A stretch of 64,000 bases of DNA, taken from Prevotellamassilia timonensis. Its GTDB lineage: Bacteria; Bacteroidota; Bacteroidia; Bacteroidales; Bacteroidaceae. Below the pieces are notes generated by a model, which had not been told where the DNA came from, searched no databases, and saw only the letters and a list, made by a program, of their open reading frames with translations. Location of the stretch: assembly GCF_900106785.1 (NCBI RefSeq), contig NZ_LT629845.1, positions 1 through 64,000 of the forward strand, given 5' to 3'. Of the stretch, positions 42,287-51,501 are shown piece after piece. A program made the position numbers and the translations under genes. Within the stretch, counting starts at the first letter, position 1, and each line of letters starts with the position of its first letter.

Positions 42287-44551
42287 ATGGAATGGATGTA
42301 TTTGGGAATGGTCATTTTCCTCTTCATTCTTGCCGCGTTCGACCTTTGGGTAGGTGTGAGCAACGATGCGGTGAACTTTTTGAATTCGGCCATAGGGTCG
42401 AGGGCTGCCAAGTTCCGCTCGCTGGTATTTATTGCCGGCACGGGCGTGTTCTGCGGTTGCGTGCTCAGCAATGGCATGATGGACATTGCGCGTCATGGCA
42501 TCTTTACACCGCAGTACTTCAGTTTTGAGGACGTGATGTACATCTACCTGGCGGTGATGGTAACCGACATTGTGTTGCTCGACATCTTCAACTCATTTGG
42601 TATGCCCACCTCCACCACCGTATCGATGGTGTTCGAACTGTTGGGTGCAGCTTTTGCCTTTACCATGCTCAAAATGGCAGGTGGCGACGGCACACTGCTT
42701 ATGGGCGATTACCTCAACACCTCTAAAGCACTTGAGGTGATATTGGGTATATTCCTGAGTGTGCCAATAGCTTTTGTGTTCGGTTCGCTCATTCAGTATA
42801 TCACGCGTATCATATTCAGCTTCAGCATAACCAAGAACCTGCGCTTCAAGATTGGCATTTTCGGTGGTGTAGCCATCACAGCCATACTTTACTTCATGCT
42901 GTTCAAGGGCTTGAAGGACCTCTCCTTCATGAATGCCGATGTAAAGGCTTTCCTCAACGAACACATCTTGGCCATATTGGGCATGACGTTTGTAATTGCC
43001 ACCATCGTGATGCAGATATTGCATGTGTTCAAGGTCAATGTGTTCCGCGTCATTGTGCTGATTGGTACATTTGCCCTGGCCACAGCCTTTGCAGGCAATG
43101 ACCTTGTAAACTTTATTGGTGTGCCTCTGGCAGGTTTTAGCGCCTACACCGACTTCTCGGCCAACGCCGCTGGTGCCTCGCCCGACTCGTTCATGATGAC
43201 ATCGCTCGGCAGTTCGGCCCACACCCCCGTTTACTTCCTGGTAGCCGCCGGCGCCATCATGGTGTTTGCCCTTGCCACCTCAAAGAAGGCACGCAAGGTG
43301 ACCGAGACCGAGGTTGGTCTCTCGCGCAAAAACGAGGGTGACGAAATGTTTGGCTCGTCAAAGGTGGCCCGCAGCCTGGTGCGTTGGGGCAACTCAATAG
43401 GCAATGCCGTGGCTAACGTAACCCCACCCAGTGTGGCACGCTACATTGACCGCCGTTTTCAAGTGCCCGCCGAGGCCGTTGACAATCAGGCCGCATACGA
43501 CATGTGCCGTGCTTCGGTCAACCTCGTTGTGTCGTCGTTGCTCATAGCACTTGGCACCTCGCTCAAGTTGCCCCTGTCAACCACGTTCGTCACCTTCATG
43601 GTAGCCATGGGTTCGTCATTGGCCGACCGTGCTTGGGGACGCGAAACAGCCGTGTTCCGCATTACAGGTGTGCTCACCGTTATTGGTGGTTGGTTCATCA
43701 CCGCAGGTGTGGCATTCACCGCTTGTTTCCTTGTGGCCATGGCCATGAACTTTGGCGGTGTGGTGGCAGTAGTCATTATTGTAGCAGCTGGCATTTACAG
43801 CATTATTCACAGCCAGCAGCGTTTTGCCCGCAAGCAAAAGGAGGTGACCGAGGGCGATGTGCTCTTCCAACAGATGATCAGCACCACCGACCATACAGCC
43901 ATTGTGCCCATGCTCTCGCGCCACATTGGTATGAGCACTGCCGACATGCTGCACAAGTATGCCGAGGCACTTACCACATCAACCGACGGACTCTTTGCCG
44001 AGCAATTACGCCCCATGCGCACAGCATTGCGCAGACTGGCCAAGATCAAGCGCGAACTGAAGAGCCTGCGCCGTCGCGAAACCATCTGCTTGCGTCGTGT
44101 GGAGCCGCCTGTGTCGGCTGTGCGCCTGAGCACCAATTTCCACCTCATTCACAACTCGCTGCGCCAGATGCTTTATGGCATAATACGCATAGCCGAACCA
44201 GCTCACGAGCATGTTGATAACAACTTCAGCCCGGTTGACGCCATCATGGCTGAGCGTTTTTGCAAACTGCGCAACGAGGTGACCAACTTGATGCTCGTAG
44301 TGGCTGACAACCTGCGCAACCAGCGTGGCGGTGATAACGATGCCCTTGTGCCGCAGTGCAATAAACTCGAGGCAGAGGCTTGTGCCTACAACGAATATGT
44401 GGGTGTGGCCATGCAGACCGAAGGCTACAATCTTAACTCGCTCACGCTCATGTTACACCTTGGACAGGAAATGCAGCAAATCATGGTCGAACTCCGACAA
44501 ATGATTGAGAGTGGCAAAGCTTATCGCGAAATGACAAATATCAAGGCATAA
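42287..44551 (+). CDS. pit: PiT-family inorganic phosphate transporter
   Basis: 754 aa. Two PiT half-signatures are visible: GVSNDAVNFLNSAIGSRAAKFR (about 24-45) with FGMPTSTTVSM (about 104-115) in the first half, and GNDLVNFIGVPLAGFSAY (about 268-285) with LKLPLSTTFVTFMVAMGSSL (about 425-445) in the second. About ten transmembrane helices, then a cytoplasmic PhoU-like helical tail from about 530 onward (HIGMSTADMLHKYAEAL, FHLIHNSLRQMLYGI). The tail makes it much longer than enterobacterial PitA (about 500 aa) but is normal in Bacteroidota. Proton- or sodium-coupled phosphate uptake. Confidence 0.95.
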   Translation: MEWMYLGMVIFLFILAAFDLWVGVSNDAVNFLNSAIGSRAAKFRSLVFIAGTGVFCGCVLSNGMMDIARHGIFTPQYFSFEDVMYIYLAVMVTDIVLLDIFNSFGMPTSTTVSMVFELLGAAFAFTMLKMAGGDGTLLMGDYLNTSKALEVILGIFLSVPIAFVFGSLIQYITRIIFSFSITKNLRFKIGIFGGVAITAILYFMLFKGLKDLSFMNADVKAFLNEHILAILGMTFVIATIVMQILHVFKVNVFRVIVLIGTFALATAFAGNDLVNFIGVPLAGFSAYTDFSANAAGASPDSFMMTSLGSSAHTPVYFLVAAGAIMVFALATSKKARKVTETEVGLSRKNEGDEMFGSSKVARSLVRWGNSIGNAVANVTPPSVARYIDRRFQVPAEAVDNQAAYDMCRASVNLVVSSLLIALGTSLKLPLSTTFVTFMVAMGSSLADRAWGRETAVFRITGVLTVIGGWFITAGVAFTACFLVAMAMNFGGVVAVVIIVAAGIYSIIHSQQRFARKQKEVTEGDVLFQQMISTTDHTAIVPMLSRHIGMSTADMLHKYAEALTTSTDGLFAEQLRPMRTALRRLAKIKRELKSLRRRETICLRRVEPPVSAVRLSTNFHLIHNSLRQMLYGIIRIAEPAHEHVDNNFSPVDAIMAERFCKLRNEVTNLMLVVADNLRNQRGGDNDALVPQCNKLEAEACAYNEYVGVAMQTEGYNLNSLTLMLHLGQEMQQIMVELRQMIESGKAYREMTNIKA

Positions 44552-44558
44552 CGTATAT

Positions 44559-45578
44559 ATGAAACGCTTACAACTCCTGGCCGCAGCCTGTGTCATGACA
44601 GTGGGCATGGCGGCTCAAACAGACTCAACCAAAGTGGGCCGCAAATCGTGGCTGCCGCACGTGAGCGGAACGATACGCGGCAAGGTGGAATATCAAACCA
44701 ACGAAAAGGAAAGTCGCTTTGAGGTGCGCACCGCACGTGTGGCCCTGGATGGCTTCATTACCCCAATGGTTGATTACAAGGCTGAGATTGACCTCTCCGA
44801 TGAGGGGCAAATCAAGATGCTCGATGCTTATGCAGGCGTGTTGCCTTGCCAGGGGCTCGATTTGCGCATCGGACAGATGCGTGTGCCCTTCAGCATTGAT
44901 GCGCACCGCTCACCGCACAAACAGTATTTTGCCAACCGCTCTTTCATAGCCAAGCAGGTGGGCAATGTGCGCGATGTGGGTTTTTATGTGGGTTACACGT
45001 TGCCCAATGTGCCATTGGTTGTTGAGGTAGGAGCCTTTAACGGTTCGGGACTGACCAACCAAAAGAATTATTGGACAAAGGAGTTTAACTTCTCGGCCAA
45101 GGCACAGTATACCTTGCCGTTCGGCCTGACGCTGCAAGCCTCGGTGCAAAAGATATCACCCAACGGCATCAAAACGTATTTGTACGACGGCGGCGCCACG
45201 CTGCAAAGCGGGCGTTTCATGCTCGAGGCAGAATATCTGTGCAAGCATTATGAGCATAAGGCTTTTAACGATGTGAACGCTTTCGATGCCTTTGTGTGCT
45301 ACGACCAGCCATTGCCAAAGGTGTTCCGCAAGATGAGTTTCCTCTGTCGCTACGACATGATGGACAACCATTCAGACGGCACACTGACTGATGAGGGTAA
45401 ACTAAAACTGACTGATGCGCACCGTCACCGCGTGACAGGCGGCATCACCTTGAGCATGGCCAAAAAGATGAATGCCGACATCAGACTGAACTACGAGAAG
45501 TATTTCTATGATGACATCTCGTTGGCAAAGACCTCAGAGCGTGACAAGGTGGTGGCCGAATTGGTTGTACACTTTTGA
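44559..45578 (+). CDS. Phosphate-selective porin-like outer-membrane protein
   Basis: 339 aa, 7 bp after the PiT gene. Signal peptide MKRLQLLAAACVMTVGMAAQ. VSGTIRGKVEYQTNEKESRFEVRTARVALDG, DYKAEIDLSDEG and DLRIGQMRVPFS fit the OprO/OprP porin family: 16-stranded trimeric channels for phosphate or polyphosphate, ending in aromatic-terminated strands (VVAELVVHF). Direct coupling to PiT supports outer-membrane phosphate entry. Confidence 0.9.
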   Translation: MKRLQLLAAACVMTVGMAAQTDSTKVGRKSWLPHVSGTIRGKVEYQTNEKESRFEVRTARVALDGFITPMVDYKAEIDLSDEGQIKMLDAYAGVLPCQGLDLRIGQMRVPFSIDAHRSPHKQYFANRSFIAKQVGNVRDVGFYVGYTLPNVPLVVEVGAFNGSGLTNQKNYWTKEFNFSAKAQYTLPFGLTLQASVQKISPNGIKTYLYDGGATLQSGRFMLEAEYLCKHYEHKAFNDVNAFDAFVCYDQPLPKVFRKMSFLCRYDMMDNHSDGTLTDEGKLKLTDAHRHRVTGGITLSMAKKMNADIRLNYEKYFYDDISLAKTSERDKVVAELVVHF

Positions 45579-45898
45579 TGCGGCGGTTATTTGTATAGCT
45601 GTTACTAACGGCACGGTGTAAACGAGTGCAGACAAAATGCAATGGAAGATGGGAGTGCATACAGCACACCACATCTTTTCAAAGCATTTTGTCTGCACTT
45701 TGTCTTTTTATTATTGTTGCTTGGTAAAACGTAAAAATGCGAACAAACTCAAGCATCAAACGCTAACACTAATGGGGGCGACGCGTCCCGCGTCGGGATA
45801 TTTTCAGCAGCCTCGTCCCGCGTTCAAGGCATTTCTTAGCAGCCTCGTCCCCATTAGAGCGTAATGCTTTGGCACAACAGTTCTTTACCCCACACACC
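45579..45898. repeat. Intergenic F5 pair and F2 copy
   Basis: GTGCAGACAAAATGC (45626-45640) and GCATTTTGTCTGCAC (45684-45698) form a perfect 15-bp inverted pair of the F5 type. An F2 unit follows (45725-45862: GTAAAACGTAAAAATGCGAA, CACTAATGGGGGCGACGCG, TCCCGCGTCGGG) with a shortened right half. No gene. Confidence 0.75.
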
Positions 45899-47974
45899 TC
45901 AAAATTGCTCGTCGCGGAATGTAGAGGCCGGCAACCCTGCGTCATTTACAAGATTGGCGCGTGTGAAAGGTTGCCAACCATAGCGCACGGCTTTGATTTG
46001 TTTCACCTCGGGGCAGTTTAGCACGATGCACTCCTCGCCCTGTGGTTTGGCCTTGGCCTTGTGGTAGATGCCATCGGCACCGGCAACTTCAAACCCCATG
46101 AGTGTAGTGCCGTTGGCGGGGTGCATGTTTTCGGCATCGGCAAAGCGCAGTGTGGCCTGGCTGCCGTTGGCTGTAAACGACAGATAGCGTGGGCCGCTGC
46201 CGGTAAGGTGGTAGTTGTAGGTGTGGCAGAGTGCAGACAATGCCAGGCGCTGTGCCACTTCAAATTTACGTGTGGGGTGCACATCGAGCGAATCGCCCAA
46301 GTCGGAACTTACTGCCATGTAGGTGTGGGGCAGGGTTTCGGACATGCGGCGCTGGCTGTCGCGGAAGTATGGCCACGAGGGGCGTGTGCCGATTGACGAG
46401 AGTTGCACGAAGTAGAAGGGGAGGTCGGTGCGGCCGAAAAATTTGCGCCAGCTCTTTTCTAACAATGGGAAAAGGCGTTCGTGCACCTCTACATTGTCGG
46501 CGTTCGACTCGCCCTGGTACCACAATACACCGCGCAGCCCGTAGCCTTGCAGTGGCAATATGCCACTCTCAAACAAATAGGCCGGCTCGTAGGGGTGACG
46601 CTGCAGTGCAGATGTTGCCTTGCTCGTGTTGGTAGTGGCGCGTTCGCGCACCCAGCGCATGATGTTGTCGTTCTGTTTCCAGTTGCGCAATATGGCAGGG
46701 AAATCCTCCTCGAGTGTGCTGCGGTCAATCCAGTCCTCGCAGCCCGAACCGCCCACCGCATTCGAGATAATGCCCACATGGCACCCCAGGTTGTAGGCCA
46801 ATATGCGCCCGTAGTTGTAGGCTATTGACGAGAAATTGCGCACAAGTTGTGCGTTGGAGCGTTCCCAATGTCCAGGTTGTATGTAAAGCAGTTTGTTGAC
46901 AGAGTCAAGTCGTGCAGAGTCCCAAGCCATGTTGTAGGTAGGTACGATGCTTGCCATGTTGTACAGGTGCAGAAGCGAGCAAGTGTCGGCGGCGGCCAGG
47001 TCGGCTTTGGCCGTGCTTGTGCGGGGTACGACAAGCTCCATGTTTGACTGTCCGGAGCAAAGCCATACCTCACCCACCCAAACATCATTGAATGTGTGCT
47101 TGCCGCTTGGGGCTTTGATGCTGAGGGTGTAGGGGCCGCCAGCCTGTTCGGCAGGCAGTGAGACGGCCCATTTGCCAAACTGGTTGGCTATGGCCTCGGC
47201 TTTTGTGCCATGAAAGTTGATGCTGATGTGTTCGCCAGCATTGGCGGTGCCTTGCAGATTGATGGGCTGCTGGCGCTGAATGACCATGCCGTTGCCGTAG
47301 GTGGGGGGCAGCTGCAGTCCGCCATAGTTGCCGGTGATGCCGCTGTAAACGGTGCGGGCCAGAATGTGGGCACCTTCGGGGTCGGGGTGTAAGGCGTCGG
47401 GAAATAGGTTGGGAAATTTGTGCAGGGGCGTGTAGAGGTCGATGAGCCCAACATTATAGGTGCTGGCAATTTGGCGTATGCGTTGCTGAATGTAGCTGTG
47501 CCACAACCTGGTGCCGCTGTCAAAGCGAGGGTGGTCGTGAAAGATGGGCGTCATCAGGCATATCCAGATTTTGGCTTTGGGGTTGGCCACACGGAATGAG
47601 TCAATCAGGGCACGGTAGTCGGACACGAAGTCGTCGCCATGCTGGGGCCAATCGCGTGGGTCGGTATCGTTGAGGCCAAGGTGGATTACCACCATGTCGG
47701 GTTTGAAGGCCAAGGCGTCTTTGAACTCGGACAACTGCATGTAGGGGTTATGCCCTTTGTTGAGCAGCGTGGCACCACTGTGCCCAAAGTTGCGCACATC
47801 GTAGCCGTTGCCCAACATCTGTTGCAGGCGCACGGGGTAGGCTTGCGTCTTACGGTCGGGCAGTTTGTAGCCAAATGTCACACTGTTGCCCACACAGGCC
47901 ACCTTGATGGGCGTGAGGCTGAACAGCGGTAGTGAAATAAAAAGTAGTAGTAAGGAAAGAAGTGGGTTTTTCAT
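45899..47974 (-). CDS. Two-domain SGNH esterase: GDSL lipase-like plus sialate O-acetylesterase
   Basis: 691 aa with a signal peptide (about 1-20). The first domain (about 25-215) is an SGNH hydrolase: GNSVTFGY (Ser nucleophile about 31), HLGLND and DALHPDPEG. The second (about 220-680) has the sialate O-acetylesterase signature: WLCSGQSNMELVV (Ser), GVLWYQGESNADN and SSDLGDSLDVHP. Together they could remove two kinds of O-acetyl group, most likely from sialic acids or other host glycans, in the periplasm. Two-domain enzymes of this sort (NanS/EstA type) occur in Bacteroides and Tannerella. No other nan gene is nearby. Confidence 0.88.
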   Translation of the reverse strand: MKNPLLSLLLLFISLPLFSLTPIKVACVGNSVTFGYKLPDRKTQAYPVRLQQMLGNGYDVRNFGHSGATLLNKGHNPYMQLSEFKDALAFKPDMVVIHLGLNDTDPRDWPQHGDDFVSDYRALIDSFRVANPKAKIWICLMTPIFHDHPRFDSGTRLWHSYIQQRIRQIASTYNVGLIDLYTPLHKFPNLFPDALHPDPEGAHILARTVYSGITGNYGGLQLPPTYGNGMVIQRQQPINLQGTANAGEHISINFHGTKAEAIANQFGKWAVSLPAEQAGGPYTLSIKAPSGKHTFNDVWVGEVWLCSGQSNMELVVPRTSTAKADLAAADTCSLLHLYNMASIVPTYNMAWDSARLDSVNKLLYIQPGHWERSNAQLVRNFSSIAYNYGRILAYNLGCHVGIISNAVGGSGCEDWIDRSTLEEDFPAILRNWKQNDNIMRWVRERATTNTSKATSALQRHPYEPAYLFESGILPLQGYGLRGVLWYQGESNADNVEVHERLFPLLEKSWRKFFGRTDLPFYFVQLSSIGTRPSWPYFRDSQRRMSETLPHTYMAVSSDLGDSLDVHPTRKFEVAQRLALSALCHTYNYHLTGSGPRYLSFTANGSQATLRFADAENMHPANGTTLMGFEVAGADGIYHKAKAKPQGEECIVLNCPEVKQIKAVRYGWQPFTRANLVNDAGLPASTFRDEQF

Positions 47975-47989
47975 AAGTCTGTTGTATAT

Positions 47990-48127
47990 TGGCGGGTTGA
48001 CTGGTTGGCGGGTTGACTGGTTGACGAGTTAACGGGTAAGTTTGCCCTATATATCTATTGTGCTAAAGATTGTATGAGCTTGACAAACTTACTCGTCAAC
48101 CTGTTAACCTGTCACCCCGTCAACCAG
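47990..48127. repeat. F3 octamer palindrome, full copy
   Basis: TATTGGCGGGTTGACTGGTT-GGCGGGTTG at the left; right arm through TACTCGTC AACCTGTT AACCTGTC ACCCCGTC AACCAG. Its right end touches the stop codon of the lysO C-terminal gene. Confidence 0.75.
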
Positions 48128-48128
48128 T

Positions 48129-48749
48129 TTACAATTCGCACAAAAATGGTACGAGCAGTGGCACGCTCATGTCTATCAGCATGCCGTGGAAAAGGGCTAT
48201 TGGCACCATATCCTTGCCACACGTGCGGGTTATGGCCGGCAGGCATACGTCGACCGAGGTAACCCCCGCAGCAGTCACTGTGGCAAGCGGCCCGAATATT
48301 TTGTGAATGAGCGGGGCGCAGATGAGAGCTGTCATTTCGCGACAGATGTTGGCCAACAGTGCAATGGTGCCCAGCTCCGCTGCTACTTGCTGGCCAAGGG
48401 TAGGCACTTTGAGCTGTGTGATGAGTATGGACGAGAGTGAATAGTAGCCCATGCCGCTGCCCACAGCCATGCAGTCTGTCACGCGCCATTGCACGAGTGC
48501 CACACTAATGATGGCCGAGAACAACAGGGTGCCGCTGATGGTGGCCAGTGGCAACAGCAGCATTTTGGGTTTGAAGTTGCGCAATATGGCTTTGAGATTG
48601 GGACTACAACCTATGCTCAGTCCCACTTGGAACATGAGGGCATAGAGTATCATCATCGACACGTTGTGAAGGTCCCAGTTTAGGGCGTATATGTCGCCAA
48701 TGATGCACCCCAGCACAAACATCATGATTACGATAATGCTTTGTTTCAT
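48129..48749 (-). CDS. lysO: LysO-type lysine exporter, C-terminal subunit
   Basis: 206 aa, about six transmembrane helices. SGMGYYSLSSILITQLKVP, ELGTIALLANICREMTALI and GKDMVPIALFHGMLIDMSVPLLVPF match the C-terminal half of LysO/DUF340 proteins, which export lysine. Its start overlaps the N-terminal half gene by 4 bp. In E. coli LysO is one chain; the two-gene form is common in Bacteroidales. Confidence 0.85.
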   Translation of the reverse strand: MKQSIIVIMMFVLGCIIGDIYALNWDLHNVSMMILYALMFQVGLSIGCSPNLKAILRNFKPKMLLLPLATISGTLLFSAIISVALVQWRVTDCMAVGSGMGYYSLSSILITQLKVPTLGQQVAAELGTIALLANICREMTALICAPLIHKIFGPLATVTAAGVTSVDVCLPAITRTCGKDMVPIALFHGMLIDMSVPLLVPFLCEL

Positions 48750-49033
48750 GCGGCGCGTTCCTCCTGTTTTGACTTTAAGACATATTTGTATAGCGCCCAG
48801 CCGCTAATGGCGCTTCCCAATATGCTGGCAAGGCTGATGAGTAGTGCCTGGCTGCCGTAGCTCCACAGGTTGCTGACGATGAGGCGGTTTTCGCCCACGG
48901 AGAGTCCGAGTACAAAGAGCATGAAGCAAATGGTGATGGTAATGGTGCTGTTGACGTGTTGCAATCCTTTCCAACGTCGTAACCCAAATCCGGCTACGAC
49001 GCCGCAAAGGGCTATCATTATAATTGAAAACAT
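48746..49033 (-). CDS. LysO-type lysine exporter, N-terminal subunit
   Basis: 95 aa from ATG 49033 (MFSIIMIALCGVVAGFGLRR). Three transmembrane helices; STITITICFMLFVLGLSVGENRLIVSNL matches the N-terminal part of LysO. Overlaps the next gene by 4 bp and starts 41 bp after the ABC permease gene. Confidence 0.82.
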   Translation of the reverse strand: MFSIIMIALCGVVAGFGLRRWKGLQHVNSTITITICFMLFVLGLSVGENRLIVSNLWSYGSQALLISLASILGSAISGWALYKYVLKSKQEERAA

Positions 49034-49074
49034 ACGTTTGTTAATGTGTTGTGCTAATGTGCTAATGTGGCGCG

Positions 49075-50391
49075 CTATTTGTACCGCATCCACTTAATCA
49101 TCTCCTTGATGCTTGGCTTTTTGCCGTACATCAAGATGCCGACGCGGTAAATGCGTGCGCTGCACCAGATGAAGAACAACGCCGTGGCGTAGAGAATGAC
49201 GAGCGAAAGTACCTCCTCCCAAAGTGGTACGTTGAAGGGTATGCGCACCATCATGACGATGGGCGAGGTAAGGGGGAATACTGACGCCCAGAAGGCCAGG
49301 GGACCATTGGTGTTTTCGGCTGAACCCATGGCGGCGTACAAGCCAAATACCATGATGAGGACAATGGGCATCATGAATTGTGATGAGTCCTCTTGCTCAT
49401 TGACCGATGCGCCAATGGCGGCAAAGAACGAGGCATAGAGCAGATAGCCGCCAATGAAGTAGAGAACAAAGCAAACTCCCAATTCGGCGTATGGCAGATT
49501 GAGCAGTGCTGTGAGCATCTCTTGTGTCTCGCTTGGCGCGGCACTCATGGCTTGTGCTGACGGTGTGGCCATGGCCATGCTCGATGTTTGCATCATGTCG
49601 GCATTTGACACACCAAAGGCCATGCTGGCACCGGTGAGAATGACCGCCAACATGACGCCCCAAATGGCGAGTTGTACAAAGCCGACGAGCGAGATGCCTA
49701 CAATCTTGCCCATCATGAGCTGGAAGGGCTTGACACTCGACACCATCAGTTCGACTATGCGGTTGGTTTTCTCCTCCATCACACTCTGCATGACCATGCC
49801 GCCATACGACATGACAAACATGTAGATGAGGAAGGTGAACACAAAACCGGCAGCAATGGCAAAGGCTGTGTTTGACGATGAGGTGTCGCCATCAGCATTG
49901 CGCTTCATGGTGTTGATGGTGATTTGACTCTGCACATCGTCGATGATTTTGTCGAGGCCGGTGATGCCTGTGGCTTCGAGCTTGTCGTGGCGCACTTGCT
50001 CGTTGATGACATTCTCAACATACGACAACAAGCCAGCAGGCACCTCGTTGCGAGAGTAGATGGTGGCAGCTTTGGGGTTGGTAGCCAAATCGGCACGAAT
50101 GTCAACCACTGCCTCGTAGCTGGTGGTGTCGGCATATAGCGTGCGGTCGTCGGCATTGGCTATGGGTACGAAACGGTAGGTTTGGTCGTTCTTGAACAGT
50201 CCCACATATTTGCCCGTTTTGTCGGCCACGGCCACGGTCTTTTGATTGTTGTCCTTGATGCTTGCCAGCCAAATTGGCACAAATACCAATGCTGCGAATA
50301 TGAAGGGCATGAGTATGGTGAGAATGACGAAAGACTTTTTCTTGACGCGCGTCATAAACTCACGCTGTACAACGAGTAGAAATTTATTCAT
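49075..50391 (-). CDS. ABC-2 type transporter permease
   Basis: 438 aa from ATG 50391. A first helix (KKKSFVILTILMPFIFAALVFVPIWLA, about 18-44), a large extracytoplasmic domain (about 45-165) and a cluster of five or six helices (about 175-415), including MVMQSVMEEKTNRIVELMVSSVKPFQLMMGKI, the NatB/YhaP signature. It forms an exporter with the ATPase encoded just upstream, whose gene it overlaps by 8 bp. The substrate is unknown; NatAB relatives extrude sodium. Confidence 0.88.
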   Translation of the reverse strand: MNKFLLVVQREFMTRVKKKSFVILTILMPFIFAALVFVPIWLASIKDNNQKTVAVADKTGKYVGLFKNDQTYRFVPIANADDRTLYADTTSYEAVVDIRADLATNPKAATIYSRNEVPAGLLSYVENVINEQVRHDKLEATGITGLDKIIDDVQSQITINTMKRNADGDTSSSNTAFAIAAGFVFTFLIYMFVMSYGGMVMQSVMEEKTNRIVELMVSSVKPFQLMMGKIVGISLVGFVQLAIWGVMLAVILTGASMAFGVSNADMMQTSSMAMATPSAQAMSAAPSETQEMLTALLNLPYAELGVCFVLYFIGGYLLYASFFAAIGASVNEQEDSSQFMMPIVLIMVFGLYAAMGSAENTNGPLAFWASVFPLTSPIVMMVRIPFNVPLWEEVLSLVILYATALFFIWCSARIYRVGILMYGKKPSIKEMIKWMRYK

Positions 50392-51316
50392 GATGGACGG
50401 GAGGTGTGGCGGGTTGAACGGTCTGTAAAAATATCTCTTGCATCGTGGGCATTTGCTCGCTGATGGAGCGCGGGCTGATTTGTGCGGCCACGGCAGCAAA
50501 CAGTTGGCTGTTGTCGGCATCGGCGGTCTTGCTCAGTGTGTAGTGGTGCAGACCAGCGTGCTGTGTGTGCGCGTTGATGGTGAAGATGTTGGGCGTGTTG
50601 TGAAGTGTGGCGTCGCGTGAGGTGACTTCGTACACCCCTGTGCGGAAACGCTCCTTGATGCTGTGTACATCGCCCGACAACACTACTTGTGAGTGATTGA
50701 TCAAGGCTATTTCGTCGCACACCTCTTCAACCGAGGCCATGTTGTGTGTGCTGAATATGACGGTATGTCCTTTGTCGCGCAGAGCCAATATCTCATTTTT
50801 GAGCATTTCGGCATTTACGGGGTCGAAGCCCGAAAATGGTTCGTCGAATATGAGCAATGGCGGCTCGTGCAGCACGGTAATGATAAATTGCACTTTTTGC
50901 TGCATGCCCTTTGACAGTTCTTCGAGCTTTTTGTTCCACCACGGCATGATGCCGAATTTCTCGAACCATGTTTTGAGGCGTACTATGGCTTCGCTCTTAG
51001 GTAAGCCTTTGAGCTGGGCCAGATAGATGGCTTGCTCGCCGACTTTCATCTTTTTGTAAAGGCCGCGTTCCTCGGGCAGGTAGCCAATGCGCATGACATC
51101 ATCGGCACTGAAGGTGTGGCCGTCAAACAACACCTCGCCGCTGTCGGGTGCTGTGATGCGGTTGATAATGCGTATAAGAGTGGTCTTGCCCGCACCATTG
51201 GGGCCTAACAGTCCGAACACTTTGCCGTGTGGCACACTGATGCTCACATCGTTGAGGGCGGTGTGGGCAGCATAGCGTTTGACAATGTGGTTGGCTTGCA
51301 GAAAGAAGTCGTTCAT
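50384..51316 (-). CDS. ABC transporter ATP-binding protein
   Basis: 310 aa. Walker A GPNGAGKTTL (about 38-47), Q-loop region GYLPEERGLY, signature LSKGMQQKVQF (about 139-149), Walker B LLIFDEPFSGFDP (about 158-170) and H-loop STHNM. The C-terminal extension of about 90 aa and close fit to NatA/YhaQ suggest a sodium- or drug-type exporter. First gene of the unit ABC ATPase - permease - lysO halves. Confidence 0.92.
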   Translation of the reverse strand: MNDFFLQANHIVKRYAAHTALNDVSISVPHGKVFGLLGPNGAGKTTLIRIINRITAPDSGEVLFDGHTFSADDVMRIGYLPEERGLYKKMKVGEQAIYLAQLKGLPKSEAIVRLKTWFEKFGIMPWWNKKLEELSKGMQQKVQFIITVLHEPPLLIFDEPFSGFDPVNAEMLKNEILALRDKGHTVIFSTHNMASVEEVCDEIALINHSQVVLSGDVHSIKERFRTGVYEVTSRDATLHNTPNIFTINAHTQHAGLHHYTLSKTADADNSQLFAAVAAQISPRSISEQMPTMQEIFLQTVQPATPPVHHE

Positions 51317-51329
51317 GTTTGTGTGAGTG

Positions 51330-51497
51330 TATGGGGGTGATCGGTTGACGCGTTAACAAGTTGACGGGCTGACGGGGTGAGAGGTTGACGGGTAAGTTAA
51401 ATATATTCTTTCCGACCTTCAGCACAATATGATAGGCCAGAACAAACTTACCCGTTAACCCGTTAACCCGTTAACCTGTCAACTTGTAACCCCGAGT
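51330..51497. repeat. F3 octamer palindrome, full copy
   Basis: Left arm GGTTGACG CGTTAACA AGTTGACG GGCTGACG; right arm TTACCCGTTAACCCGTTAAC and onward to GTAACCCCGAGTC. It lies between the ABC ATPase start and the TraB-like gene's stop. Confidence 0.75.
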
Positions 51498-51501
51498 CCT
51501 G

